This document shows positions 56,675-64,000 of a stretch of DNA of 64,000 bases, piece by piece. Below the pieces are notes generated by a model that was not told the DNA's origin, ran no database searches, and saw only the letters and a list, made by a program, of their open reading frames with translations. Positions within the stretch are counted from its first letter, which is position 1. Every line of letters starts with the position of its first letter. The translations under genes were made by a program, and so were the position numbers. Location of the stretch: positions 1-64,000 of the forward strand of contig JAUSMR010000026.1 of NCBI GenBank assembly GCA_030645955.1. Direction: 5' to 3'. This stretch comes from Gallionella sp. (lineage in GTDB: Bacteria; Pseudomonadota; Gammaproteobacteria; Burkholderiales; Gallionellaceae).

Positions 56675-57532
56675 TTACGGTTTGGTGGCCACATTAGACA
56701 TCTGCCTGGGCCACTCAAAGACACCCCGCGCAACACCATACAAGGCCCAGAGAAGCAGGAGAGGGAAGACCAAAGTTTGCAGCAAGAAAATCACGATGAG
56801 ATTGATGATGTGCCCAGTCCATTGCTCTGCCGCTTGTTGCAGGTTTTTAAAATGCGTTTTTACATTCACCGCAACCTTGGTTTTCGACCACAAATCATTT
56901 ATATTTTCCTTCATTTTTTCCAGCAATCCCCGATCCTCAGGGGGAGGTTGATCGGGCGGATTGAGCTCAGTTACCTGACCTGATGCTGTGTCGATTGCCT
57001 GTTGGCTTGCCGTATATTCAGCGACCAGAAATTTCTGGAACAGCAGATCGGTTCCAGTGGTTACCATCGGTATGGCGAAGCGAACCATCAATAGAATTAC
57101 GAGCATTTTGGCGAGCCATGCAGGAGGTTGTTGCTGCCGGAAATAAATCCATGCCCAGCCGAGAGCTGCGATTGTCAGTACCAGCGATACCAGCCAGTAG
57201 CCGCCAATGCTGATTAATATCTTCTGAACGCCGAAAGCGACACAGGCAGCCAACATTAGATTGGAAAACTGTTCTACCAAATCGTTGACGGGGTCGAGCA
57301 ATTGTCCGGGGGTTAAGTTTACCCCGACGCCCATAGGCTGGACTGCGACCTCTGTCCCTTGCGCAAATGAGATGGCAGCATTCAATGCTCTTGCAGTAGC
57401 AAAGCTGATCAGCGCCCTCTTAAGCCCGGCATCGGCTTGTTGAATAGCGGTCGAGTCCAGAGGCGCAAGCCATGAGCAGAGAACCATTGTTGCCAGGGTT
57501 AGAGCTAAGATGACCCGGTGTGCGATTTGCAT
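56675..57532 (-). CDS. Multi-spanning membrane protein, unknown
   Basis: The 285-residue protein has about five hydrophobic segments: near residues 5-22 (VILALTLATMVLCSWLA), 90-130 (two helices around SIGGYWLVSLVLTIAALGWAWIYF), 140-160 and the C terminus (NLIVIFLLQTLVFPLLLLWALYGV). A hydrophilic loop rich in proline and charged residues separates the last two. I do not recognise the family. It precedes the 2H-type gene by 61 bases on the same strand, so they are probably cotranscribed. Confidence 0.65.
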   Translation of the reverse strand: MQIAHRVILALTLATMVLCSWLAPLDSTAIQQADAGLKRALISFATARALNAAISFAQGTEVAVQPMGVGVNLTPGQLLDPVNDLVEQFSNLMLAACVAFGVQKILISIGGYWLVSLVLTIAALGWAWIYFRQQQPPAWLAKMLVILLMVRFAIPMVTTGTDLLFQKFLVAEYTASQQAIDTASGQVTELNPPDQPPPEDRGLLEKMKENINDLWSKTKVAVNVKTHFKNLQQAAEQWTGHIINLIVIFLLQTLVFPLLLLWALYGVARGVFEWPRQMSNVATKP

Positions 57533-57565
57533 TTCTGTATTCCTCAACGTTTAAACCAGGCCAAA

Positions 57566-57639
57566 GGTGCCCGAGTCCAATGGCACTAACTTAAGCTTGA
57601 TGATAGCAGGCTTAAGTTAGTGCCATTGGTGCCCGAGTC
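57566..57639. repeat. Perfect inverted repeat flanked by a 12-bp direct repeat
   Basis: Twenty-base arms CCAATGGCACTAACTTAAGC / GCTTAAGTTAGTGCCATTGG (57577-57596, 57610-57629) are flanked by GGTGCCCGAGTC on both sides (57566-57577, 57628-57639). It looks like a tiny mobile or foldback element. Confidence 0.75.
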
Positions 57640-57802
57640 GAGTTGTTTTTATTCACACCACTCTTCATAGGATTTGAGCTCATACCTTCCGCACCCCTTC
57701 GCCATATTTGGCCACCGCTTTATTCACCTTTATCCACCGCCAGAGATATGCACACCAGTAATGAGGATGGCACTCACCAACGGCACTCAAGCGAGAAGCA
57801 GA

Positions 57803-58156
57803 TCAGTCTGCCGGTTCCGTTACAAGAGCAACCGCAGTTGCTGCGGTTACCTTGTCGATATCCAGCTGCACTTCACAGTACTCGTTGATCTCGCTGGTGG
57901 GAGCAGGGTCGTCCGCACAACTGCAACCGCCTATCACCCCCATGTAAAAAATCCCCGCCTTTACGCGGATCACATTATCCAGTTCGGCAACGCTGTTAAT
58001 CGCTACCGTGATGGGCTCATCAGCAACATAGTTTCCGGTCGATAATCCCTGCTGCAGGGGCAATTGGCCGGCACCCAATTGTGCGATTTCCTGTCTGAGG
58101 ATGGCCGCAAAATCGGGCGTTCCCCAGGCGCTCAATGCCTTTTCGAGTCGAATCAT
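57803..58156 (-). CDS. Conserved hypothetical protein coupled to pepD
   Basis: The 117-residue acidic protein reads MIRLEKALSAWGTPDFAAIL, QEIAQLGAGQLPLQQGLSTG, AGIFYMGVIGGCSCADDPAP and SEINEYCEVQLDIDK. Three cysteines (CSC and EYC) could bind a metal. I know similar unnamed proteins from betaproteobacteria but no function. Its ATG overlaps the pepD stop by four bases. A truncated second copy lies at 54159-54233. Confidence 0.75.
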   Translation of the reverse strand: MIRLEKALSAWGTPDFAAILRQEIAQLGAGQLPLQQGLSTGNYVADEPITVAINSVAELDNVIRVKAGIFYMGVIGGCSCADDPAPTSEINEYCEVQLDIDKVTAATAVALVTEPAD

Positions 58157-59811
58157 GACGTTTGCTGAACCTTCGCAAGCGCCTGCAACGCCGCCTTGAG
58201 CAACTGCCAGCAGCGGCCTACCGATGCGATCTCCACCCGTTCGCCGGGTGCATGCGCACCGCGAATGTTCGGGCCGAAGGAGATCATGTCCAGCTGCGGA
58301 TGGCTGGCCGCGAGCAGGCCGCATTCCAGTCCGGCGTGGATCACCTGCAATCCAGCGTGCTGGCCGAATTGCGCGGTGTAAACCTGCTGGCACAGCGCGA
58401 GCAGATTCGATGACGGGTTCGGCGTCCAGCCCGGATACGCGCCGTCCTTCCATGCCTGGAATCCGTAGGATGAGGCATGCGCCACCAGTTTGTCGGCCAG
58501 CGCATCGGCTCTGCCGTCGTGCAGCGAGCGTACCTTGAACGTCGCTTTGAGTGTGCCTTGCTCCAGTACGAGCACGCCGAGGTTACTGGAGGTGTCGGTC
58601 ACGCCGGGGAAGGTCTCGCTGATGCGTGAGACACCGTTCGCGGCGATGTCGAGAAAAGCGAGCAGGCGGTCGCGTTCTGCATTTGCGATGGCTTTACAAG
58701 AATCCGTTCGCCCTGAGCCTGTCGAAGGGGGAATGTCCGCACCCGTCCATGGTTCGACAAGCTCACCACGAACGTGTGGGGCAACGGGCTCTGTGCGCGA
58801 AATGGATGCGTCAGGTGGCGTGTCGTAATGCTTGCACACGAACGACACATTCGCATCAGCCTCCGCGAAGCGCGCCCGCCAAGCCTGATGCCGGTGCCGC
58901 ACCCACTCATCGATATTCGACGCCATGGCAACGGGCAGCGCGCATGTCGCGAACGCCTCGCGCGGGATCGCGTTGCGCGCCGTGCCGCCCTGCATCTCGA
59001 TCAGGCGCACTTCGGTGTGTGCGGACAGATCGCGTAGCGCTTCCGCCAGCAGTTTGATCGCATTGCCGCGCCCAAGATGGATGTCGATGCCGGAGTGGCC
59101 GCCGCGCAGCCCGGACACCTCGAACCGCAGCAGCGCATAGTCCGGCGGTACTTCTGCCGGCGCAAGTCCATCATTGCCCGTTCGCCCTGAGCTTGTCGAA
59201 GGGTCACCACGAACGGACTGGTTCAGTGTTCCCATGGTGTTGCGCACCTCCACATCCACGCCGCCCGCACAACCCAGATAGAAATGCCCCCATTCCTCGG
59301 TATCGAGGTTGATCAGCATCTTGCCCTGTAACGTGCCGGGCGCCAGCCCGCGCGCGCCGTCCATGCCGGATTCCTCGTTGACGGTGAGCAACACCTCCAG
59401 CGGCGGATGGATCAAGCCCGGCTCTTCCAGCGAGGCCAACGCGAGCGCGACGCCGATACCGTTGTCCGCGCCCAGCGTCGTGTCCTCCGCGACGACCCAG
59501 CCGTCACGCACCACTGCACATATCGGTTTGCGCTCGAAATCGTGCACTGTTCCGGCGTTGGCCTGGCACACCATGTCGAGATGGCCTTGCAGGATCACGC
59601 CGGGCATCGCTTCACAGCCGGGGCTGGCAGGCTTTTTCAGGAGCAGGTTGCCCGCGCCGTCGACTACGGCCGCGATCCCGCGCGCCTGCGCCCAGCCGAT
59701 CAGATGCTCGCGCAGCGCCGCCTCGTGCAGCGAGGGACGCGGTATCGCGCACAGCGTCGCGAAGTGCGACCAGACCGCGCGCGGTTGCAGGTTTTCCAGA
59801 GAGGATGGCAT
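58153..59811 (-). CDS. pepD: Aminoacyl-histidine dipeptidase (PepD), with repeat-derived insertions
   Basis: The 552-residue M20 peptidase has VILQGHLDMVCQ (zinc histidine and aspartate), DGWVVAEDTTLGADNGIGVALAL, LTVNEESGMDGARGL with the catalytic glutamate pair, and the C-terminal VIHAGLECGLL. It hydrolyses Xaa-His dipeptides. Two insertions absent from E. coli PepD, about 15 residues (RGDPSTSSGRTG) and about 35 residues (around HVRGELVEPWTG and PPSTGSGRTD), come from CTTCGACAAGCTC-type repeats in frame. ATG 59811 is the likely start. Confidence 0.93.
   Translation of the reverse strand: MPSSLENLQPRAVWSHFATLCAIPRPSLHEAALREHLIGWAQARGIAAVVDGAGNLLLKKPASPGCEAMPGVILQGHLDMVCQANAGTVHDFERKPICAVVRDGWVVAEDTTLGADNGIGVALALASLEEPGLIHPPLEVLLTVNEESGMDGARGLAPGTLQGKMLINLDTEEWGHFYLGCAGGVDVEVRNTMGTLNQSVRGDPSTSSGRTGNDGLAPAEVPPDYALLRFEVSGLRGGHSGIDIHLGRGNAIKLLAEALRDLSAHTEVRLIEMQGGTARNAIPREAFATCALPVAMASNIDEWVRHRHQAWRARFAEADANVSFVCKHYDTPPDASISRTEPVAPHVRGELVEPWTGADIPPSTGSGRTDSCKAIANAERDRLLAFLDIAANGVSRISETFPGVTDTSSNLGVLVLEQGTLKATFKVRSLHDGRADALADKLVAHASSYGFQAWKDGAYPGWTPNPSSNLLALCQQVYTAQFGQHAGLQVIHAGLECGLLAASHPQLDMISFGPNIRGAHAPGERVEIASVGRCWQLLKAALQALAKVQQTS
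58704..58774. repeat. CTTCGACA-type palindrome inside pepD, copy 1
   Basis: CCGTTCGCCCTGAGCCTGTC and GGTTCGACAAGCTCACCACG form two facing half-repeats with CGAACG ends. It lies in frame in pepD. Confidence 0.85.
59178..59216. repeat. CTTCGACA-type palindrome inside pepD, copy 2
   Basis: CCGTTCGCCCTGAGCTTGTC...CACCACGAACGG, with complementary ends CCGTTCG / CGAACGG, inserted in frame in pepD. Confidence 0.85.
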
Positions 59812-60110
59812 ATTATTCAAAGCACACTTCAAAAAGAGTCGTAGGCCGGGGTGATAACCAACCACTTAGCAATTGTATTTTGATTGCTTAGTGGAATGGC
59901 TAGGTGTTCCATCAGGTACGAACCCCAGCATTTATGTAACCTCGAAACGCTGGGTTCACAAGCTCACCCCAGCCTGCCGCGCTATGCTTGAGCACCCGCT
60001 TCGTGGAACCAAAGGGCTCAGCCTGACGCCTTTGATTCCCATTGCGATGCTGACCCATTTAATTAGCCCACGATTGTTATTTGATTTCGGAATGGAATTG
60101 AGAGCCGCAC
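59812..60110. other. Intergenic region with degenerate CTGGGGT repeats
   Basis: About 300 bp between pepD and the barrel gene. GTAGGCCGGGGTGA (59843), ACGAACCCCAGCATTTATG (59919) and CTCACCCCAGCCTGCC (59964) are diverged parts of the palindrome seen intact at 62659-62739. No gene is seen. Confidence 0.5.
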
Positions 60111-60638
60111 CTAAAATTCAAGCGTCAGCCCCAGGGAAAGCTGCCTGATATCGGCACCGCTCACATTGTTGTAACCAGATACTTCGGCCTTGATCCCGAA
60201 GATGCGTCTGACGGGAAATTGCATCCCCACTGCAAGCCCGGCACTACCTCCCTTGTCCTTCGCCAGGGTTCTGCCAATGCCAGTGGCTTCGGCATCCCAC
60301 CGCATGTAGTCGACACGAACATAGGGTTGCGCATGGGGATGGACAGGCCATCTGCCGGTCACTCCGGCCCCGAAGCCGTTTATCCTGATACTGACGTCAT
60401 TGCCGCCGCCGCTGGAGTCGAAGCCTGGATAGTGGGCAACAAACACGTTGATCCCGAACTGGGGTAGCGGATGAAAGCTGCCGTCGACGCGCACGAAGGG
60501 GGATGTCTTGTAACCGTCGATGTTGCTGATCGAGGCCCCGCCCACCGAGGGTGAAACAATGAAGGAGCTCTCGGCATGCACGTGCGTTGCCGACAGCAGC
60601 AACATGGCAAGAAATAGTTTGCGAATGAAGCGATCCAT
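60111..60638 (-). CDS. Small outer-membrane beta-barrel protein
   Basis: The 175-residue protein has a signal peptide (MDRFIRKLFLAMLLLSATHVHA), alternating hydrophobic strands (FIVSPSVGGASISNIDGYKTS, PFVRVDGSFHPLPQFGINVFVAHYP, GAGVTGRWPVHPHAQPYVRVDYMRW) and ends LSLGLTLEF with terminal phenylalanine. Length and pattern fit an eight-stranded barrel of the OmpA/PagP-like size class. Function is unknown. It lies nine bases after the lipoprotein gene and is probably cotranscribed. Confidence 0.75.
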   Translation of the reverse strand: MDRFIRKLFLAMLLLSATHVHAESSFIVSPSVGGASISNIDGYKTSPFVRVDGSFHPLPQFGINVFVAHYPGFDSSGGGNDVSIRINGFGAGVTGRWPVHPHAQPYVRVDYMRWDAEATGIGRTLAKDKGGSAGLAVGMQFPVRRIFGIKAEVSGYNNVSGADIRQLSLGLTLEF

Positions 60639-60647
60639 GCATGGCTC

Positions 60648-61508
60648 CTAGGGGGTGGATGTGAATTGAATGGTTCTTTGCTGAACGCCCTCGCTGAAGC
60701 TGCCGAAGGCGAATTGCGACGAGACGCCCCCTAGCCGCACGCGCTGGAGCAAAAAGGCCACGCGACAATTGGTTGATGGGCTAGTACCCGTGGCCGGAAA
60801 ATAGTCGGCGCTATTCAGTGTGGCAGAACCCGTATCGGTGCCGAGAATGAGATTCAGGGTATAAGGGCTACCGTCTGCGCAAACGCCCGCCACGTCGAGC
60901 TTCATCGTGGTCGCTGGATCGACACCCGTCCAGGTGAGAACGAGGGGGGTAGCGCGTGAGACGCTGGCCTCACCGGCGGGGGCGGTAATCTGGAAAGCGG
61001 GGGGCAATTCGACGGAGGATTCTCCCGTCATCACATGTCCGGTGCGCTCGAAGTCAACATAGGCGCGTACCGGCGATGAGCTGGTGCTCGGTGTGTCGAG
61101 CGAAAAATATTCGGGTTTCCCGAAGACGACCTGGGTGAACAGGTAGAAATCGGTGTAGAGGTCGCGTGCCGACATCACCTTCAGGTGTTGCGACAATTCC
61201 AGGGAATTGCCGAAAAGATCGCCATTAAAGTTAATGTATTGCTGGGGCGGTTTATCGAGACTGGTGTAGAGAGACTCGCCATCACTGAGGTAGAGATAGG
61301 CAGCAGTGCTTGCCGGACCATCGCGCAACTGCACCGTCGTGGTGACGTTGCCGCTTTCGATCTGAACCGCCTTCATGTAGGCGTAGATGCTACTGGTGGG
61401 ATACAAGTTCGATGGCGACGCAGGGTCGCCAACGCCGCATCCTGCCAGTAGCGTCAGTGACAACAACGTGAGTATCGGAGCGACCGCTCCTTTGCATGTG
61501 AATTCCAT
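60648..61508 (-). CDS. Lipoprotein of unknown function
   Basis: From ATG 61508 the 286-residue protein has a lipoprotein signal (GAVAPILTLLSLTLLAGC, lipobox LAGC). The mature part has beta-rich segments (TTTVQLRDGPASTAAYLYLSDGES, PPAFQITAPAGEASVSRATPLVLTWTG), the latter like an Ig-type fold. An upstream in-frame ATG at 61619 has a stronger ribosome site (GAGGAAAG) and would add 37 residues (MNTDPIAEFKSKNMVDSNSKC...), which would bury the signal; that leader is faintly like a KatG N terminus. Paired with the downstream barrel gene. Confidence 0.65.
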   Translation of the reverse strand: MEFTCKGAVAPILTLLSLTLLAGCGVGDPASPSNLYPTSSIYAYMKAVQIESGNVTTTVQLRDGPASTAAYLYLSDGESLYTSLDKPPQQYINFNGDLFGNSLELSQHLKVMSARDLYTDFYLFTQVVFGKPEYFSLDTPSTSSSPVRAYVDFERTGHVMTGESSVELPPAFQITAPAGEASVSRATPLVLTWTGVDPATTMKLDVAGVCADGSPYTLNLILGTDTGSATLNSADYFPATGTSPSTNCRVAFLLQRVRLGGVSSQFAFGSFSEGVQQRTIQFTSTP

Positions 61509-61921
61509 AAGTCGCGTTCCTTTCATACCCTTGGCACAATCGAATGCACCGGTGGTGCACTTGGAATTAGAATCCACCATGTTTTTGGATTTGAATTCCG
61601 CAATCGGATCAGTGTTCATGCTTTCTTTCCTCGAAGAACAGGTGAACAAATCGAACTAATAGGGTCACCCATTAACGCTGTCAGCCTTCCTCCAGCGCTG
61701 CAACTTTCTTGTATAGCCATCCGCCCAGATACAGACTTGCTCCAAGCACAAGCAGGCTCGTTTCGAAGCCCCGCACTTTGGACAGAACATAAACTCCCCC
61801 TGATTCGATATGCGAATTTACACGGCTTGCACTGACACGACGTTACTGCACCCACGGTTCAGAACAAATGTGATGCCAGCCCCATTAGCTTTCAGATTTC
61901 CACGCGACTGACTTGCCCGTC

Positions 61922-62254
61922 TTACCGCGCCAATCTACCGAGCAGCACTGTCTGCAAATCGCGCCGACTATCGAGTACCGCCATGACCATGACGCGCTGA
62001 CTCTCAACCCGGTAAATGATGCGCCAAGGCGCGCTGATCAGTTCTCTGTATTGCGAGATGCCGGTGTGCAACAGCTCAGGCACGATACGACCGCGATTGG
62101 GCAAAGTAATCAACAGCGCGGCTTTGGTTGCCAGCTTGTGCAAGATCACCAGCGCATCATCAACACTGTCCTGAGCGATGTAATCGATGATCTCGGTCAA
62201 ATCCTGCTGTGCCGTGTGAGTCCACAACACCTGATAGGACTTGGTTTCAGCCAA
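61922..62254 (-). CDS. parE: ParE/RelE-type toxin
   Basis: The 110-residue protein reads YQVLWTHTAQQDLTEIIDYIAQDS, then LLITLPNRGRIVPELLHTGISQYRELISAPWRIIYRV, the ParE toxin pattern with the C-terminal RRDLQTVLLGRL. ParE toxins poison gyrase, while RelE types cut mRNA. It overlaps the antitoxin gene by eight bases and appears intact. Confidence 0.88.
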   Translation of the reverse strand: MAETKSYQVLWTHTAQQDLTEIIDYIAQDSVDDALVILHKLATKAALLITLPNRGRIVPELLHTGISQYRELISAPWRIIYRVESQRVMVMAVLDSRRDLQTVLLGRLAR

Positions 62255-62528
62255 GTTGTTTTTTCTGCTTCAGCAAAGACGCGCGCAGGGAATCGAACAC
62301 TTTGCCTTGCGCATTGAGGCGGTTCTTTTGTGTATCAGCCTCGCCCTGAACCATCAGCTTCAACATCAAAAAAGCATCCTGCTGGGCGCGGTAGGTTGCA
62401 TAGTCCTGCACCACCGCACTCGCCGAACCGTTCTGCGTCAGAATGATATTCGCGCCCCCGCGAGTCTCCTGCAACAAACGGCTCGCGGAAGTTTTGAAAT
62501 CGGTCAGGCTAATGATTTGCTCTTGCAT
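62247..62528 (-). CDS. Phd/YefM-type antitoxin
   Basis: The 93-residue protein starts MQEQIISLTDFKTSASRLLQETRGGANIILTQNGSASAVVQDYATY, the DNA-binding Phd/YefM fold, followed by a helical toxin-binding part. It is upstream of and overlaps the ParE-type toxin, and would repress the pair. Confidence 0.88.
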   Translation of the reverse strand: MQEQIISLTDFKTSASRLLQETRGGANIILTQNGSASAVVQDYATYRAQQDAFLMLKLMVQGEADTQKNRLNAQGKVFDSLRASLLKQKKQLG

Positions 62529-62658
62529 GGCAGGTCACCGAATAAAGATTGAATACGGTCATTCTAGCAGGAGGGGAAAGATAGGCAAGCGAATCATTTA
62601 TCACAACAAAAAACTATTGCGATGCGGGTTCTATTAGCTCCGCTGAATAAGTGTTGTA

Positions 62659-62739
62659 GTCGTAGGCTGGGGTGGAGGCACGAACCCCAGCATTTGAAAT
62701 TTATATCAAGCCGGGGTTCGTTCCTCACCCCAGCCTACC
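62659..62739. repeat. GTAGGCTGGGGTG palindrome
   Basis: GTAGGCTGGGGTGGAGGCAC plus GAACCCCAGC face GCCGGGGTTCGTTCCTCACC and CCAGCCTACC. A degenerate copy lies at 59.84-59.98 kb. Confidence 0.8.
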
Positions 62740-62748
62740 CATTACTTT

Positions 62749-63012
62749 TCAGGATTTCCGGAATAGCTCGTCGAGCGGGTTCTTGGCTGCGGGGGCGTTG
62801 CCGGAAACGCGCGAAGCAGTGAATTCCTCCTCGATGTTGTCGCGATAGTAACTCCATGCCGCCCCCGAGCTGCTGAGACGGCGCCAGGTATCCTCGCCGA
62901 CGCCGCTGTACTGCAGCGTGCTGCCATCGTCGAGCTGGATCTGCAGCATCTTGGCGCGCGCATCGTAGCCGATGGCACGCAACCTTCCTGAATTGATCTT
63001 CTTCATTTCCAT
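62749..63012 (-). CDS. KTSC domain protein
   Basis: The 87-residue protein reads INSGRLRAIGYDARAKMLQIQLDDGSTLQYSGVGEDTWRRLSSSGAAWSYYRDNIEEEF, the KTSC pattern. The domain is linked to RNA-related proteins but has no defined role. Start could be ATG 63012 or ATG 63006. Confidence 0.85.
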   Translation of the reverse strand: MEMKKINSGRLRAIGYDARAKMLQIQLDDGSTLQYSGVGEDTWRRLSSSGAAWSYYRDNIEEEFTASRVSGNAPAAKNPLDELFRKS

Positions 63013-63196
63013 AGTGGCATCCTGTAACTATTTCGAGTCAGCCTCTTTAACATCTGGAAAAAATTGCGATGCTGAACCCGTTAACTTTAATTCATAACCT
63101 TTTGCTATTCTTCACCTTCCCGAAAAATTAGTCGAGCCCATGCCCTTTGGATGTATTATCTGCCCGCATAACAATTACAGGCGACACTATTGTTCA

Positions 63197-63648
63197 ATGT
63201 GCTTTTCCGCATCTGTCAGTTATAGCGCCGCTGCCGTGCTGGTGACCACTGGTCTGTATGCGGTCCGGCACGCAAGGCGGCTGCAACCCGCATACTGGAT
63301 GTGGGCGCTGATACCGGTCTTCTTTGGTTTCCAGCAGGCATTCGAGGGGCGGGTATGGCAGGAGCTCGATGCGGGGAATGCCGGTGCGGCGGTGCCATTT
63401 GCGCTGGGGTTTCACTTCTTCTCGCATTTCCTGTGGTTGTGGTGGCTGCCGCTGTGCCGCTGCTCTTTTGCAGCCACAGGCAGATCAGGATATTCGGGGG
63501 GCTGGTTGCCTTGTCCATGGTATTCACATCGGCGGCCTATAGCGCTGCCTACGTCTCTGTCTGGTGCTTCTTCGCTGCCGTGCTCTCGCTCTATCTCGTC
63601 TATATGATTCGCCGTTTTGTTGCGGAGTCAAAATCAATTGGCACATGA
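63197..63648 (+). pseudogene. DUF6629-like membrane protein, frameshifted
   Basis: From ATG 63197 the frame reads MCFSASVSYSAAAVLVTTGL and then ALIPVFFGFQQAFEGRVWQE, a DUF6629-type start with membrane helices. After HFFSHFLWLWW (about 63430) hydrophobic coding continues in another frame: VPLLFCSHRQIRIFGGLVAL, then FFAAVLSLYLVYMIRRF. A single shift of frame joins the two halves. Either the gene is broken or the sequence has an error here. Confidence 0.7.
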
Positions 63649-63878
63649 CCTTGTGGTCAGTTCAGTCTTTCCCTGATTTGCCTGGAAAGAAGAGCGTCGG
63701 CGTCACCCGCAAGCCATCCGGATCGAACTGACTCCATCAGCCGGCGGGTTGATTGTTGCAGTTCAAGAGAAATGTGATGCTGAGCGGACCCTTTAGCCTG
63801 GTAATAGCGGGCTTGTATAAAAGAGACAGCCTGATATATTGAAAACCATGTATTTCAAAAGATGGCATGGGAGGATTT

Positions 63879-64000
63879 ATGCTGGATGAAAAGCAAAAAA
63901 TTAACCAGATCATTAGCCTGAGTCAGGAGATTGCCAGGGTAAACGACCTTGATATTCTCCTCGAGCACATCCTCACTGTGTCATGTCAATTTGCCAACGC
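63879..64000 (+). CDS. Start of a GAF-type sensory protein (partial)
   Basis: The gene begins at ATG 63879, with GGGAGGA upstream, and runs off the window: MLDEKQKINQIISLSQEIAR, then DLDILLEHILTVSCQFANA. The pattern of a helix followed by LDILLEHILTVS is the usual opening of GAF domains in signalling proteins. The output domain is not visible. Confidence 0.6.
   Translation, partial: MLDEKQKINQIISLSQEIARVNDLDILLEHILTVSCQFAN

Noticed and set aside
61681..61776. 31-residue membrane peptide on the minus strand (GASLYLGGWLYKKVAALEEG)
   Set aside because: The frame looks hydrophobic and gene-like, but it has no ATG and no ribosome site at a good distance from the GTG; not supported enough to call.

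Overview
The window is chromosomal DNA from a betaproteobacterium. Gene orders such as hemA-prfA-prmC, dapF-DUF484-xerC and groES-groEL are well preserved. Sulfide:quinone oxidoreductase, DsrC/TusE-like, pseudoazurin and rhodanese genes suggest a sulfur- or iron-oxidising lineage of Nitrosomonadales (Gallionellaceae-like). That placement is inference from gene content.

Layout. 1-16.5 kb is core: end of hom, thrC, rhodanese, rlmI/xerC/DUF484/dapF, tag, a CoA-binding protein, tRNA-Arg, SQR, hemA-prfA-prmC, yaeQ, ychJ, an Omp85 barrel protein and a circularly permuted GTPase. 16.5-18.9 kb is a landing zone for mobile DNA: an IS256-type remnant, a RelB/YafQ-type toxin-antitoxin pair whose toxin is broken, and a complete IS (25-bp inverted repeats, 8-bp target duplication) inserted into a palindromic repeat. 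18.92-36.89 kb is a genomic island in the 3' end of tRNA-Phe, bounded by a 49-bp direct repeat. It is a defence island: AIPR-family protein, type I restriction-modification operon (hsdM-rhuM-hsdS-hsdR) with an embedded tyrosine recombinase and zinc/HTH partner, an exported nuclease, the island integrase preceded by a ribbon-helix-helix protein that ends in an SSB-like DDDIPF tail, and an AvcD-type deoxycytidylate deaminase coupled to a small unknown ORF. 36.9-64 kb returns to core and accessory chromosome: groESL with a CIRCE operator, nitronate monooxygenase, bioA, PBP4, YyaL, katG and oxyR, rsuA, a RIO kinase, a methyltransferase, mntP, a periplasmic group (pseudoazurin, TusE, 2H-type protein, membrane protein), pepD, outer-membrane and lipoprotein genes, a ParE/Phd pair, a KTSC protein, a frameshifted membrane protein and the start of one more gene.

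Three observations stand out. (1) katG lies between the N-terminal and C-terminal remnants of a monofunctional catalase gene next to oxyR, so it has replaced the catalase body and probably taken over its OxyR-controlled promoter. (2) Palindromic repeats sit in frame inside four conserved genes (rlmI, prmC, bioA, pepD), adding peptide insertions. (3) The island protein at 33.2-33.8 kb combines an RHH DNA-binding domain with a perfect SSB C-terminal tail.

Protein assignments come from motif and family recognition by eye. No database search was run.
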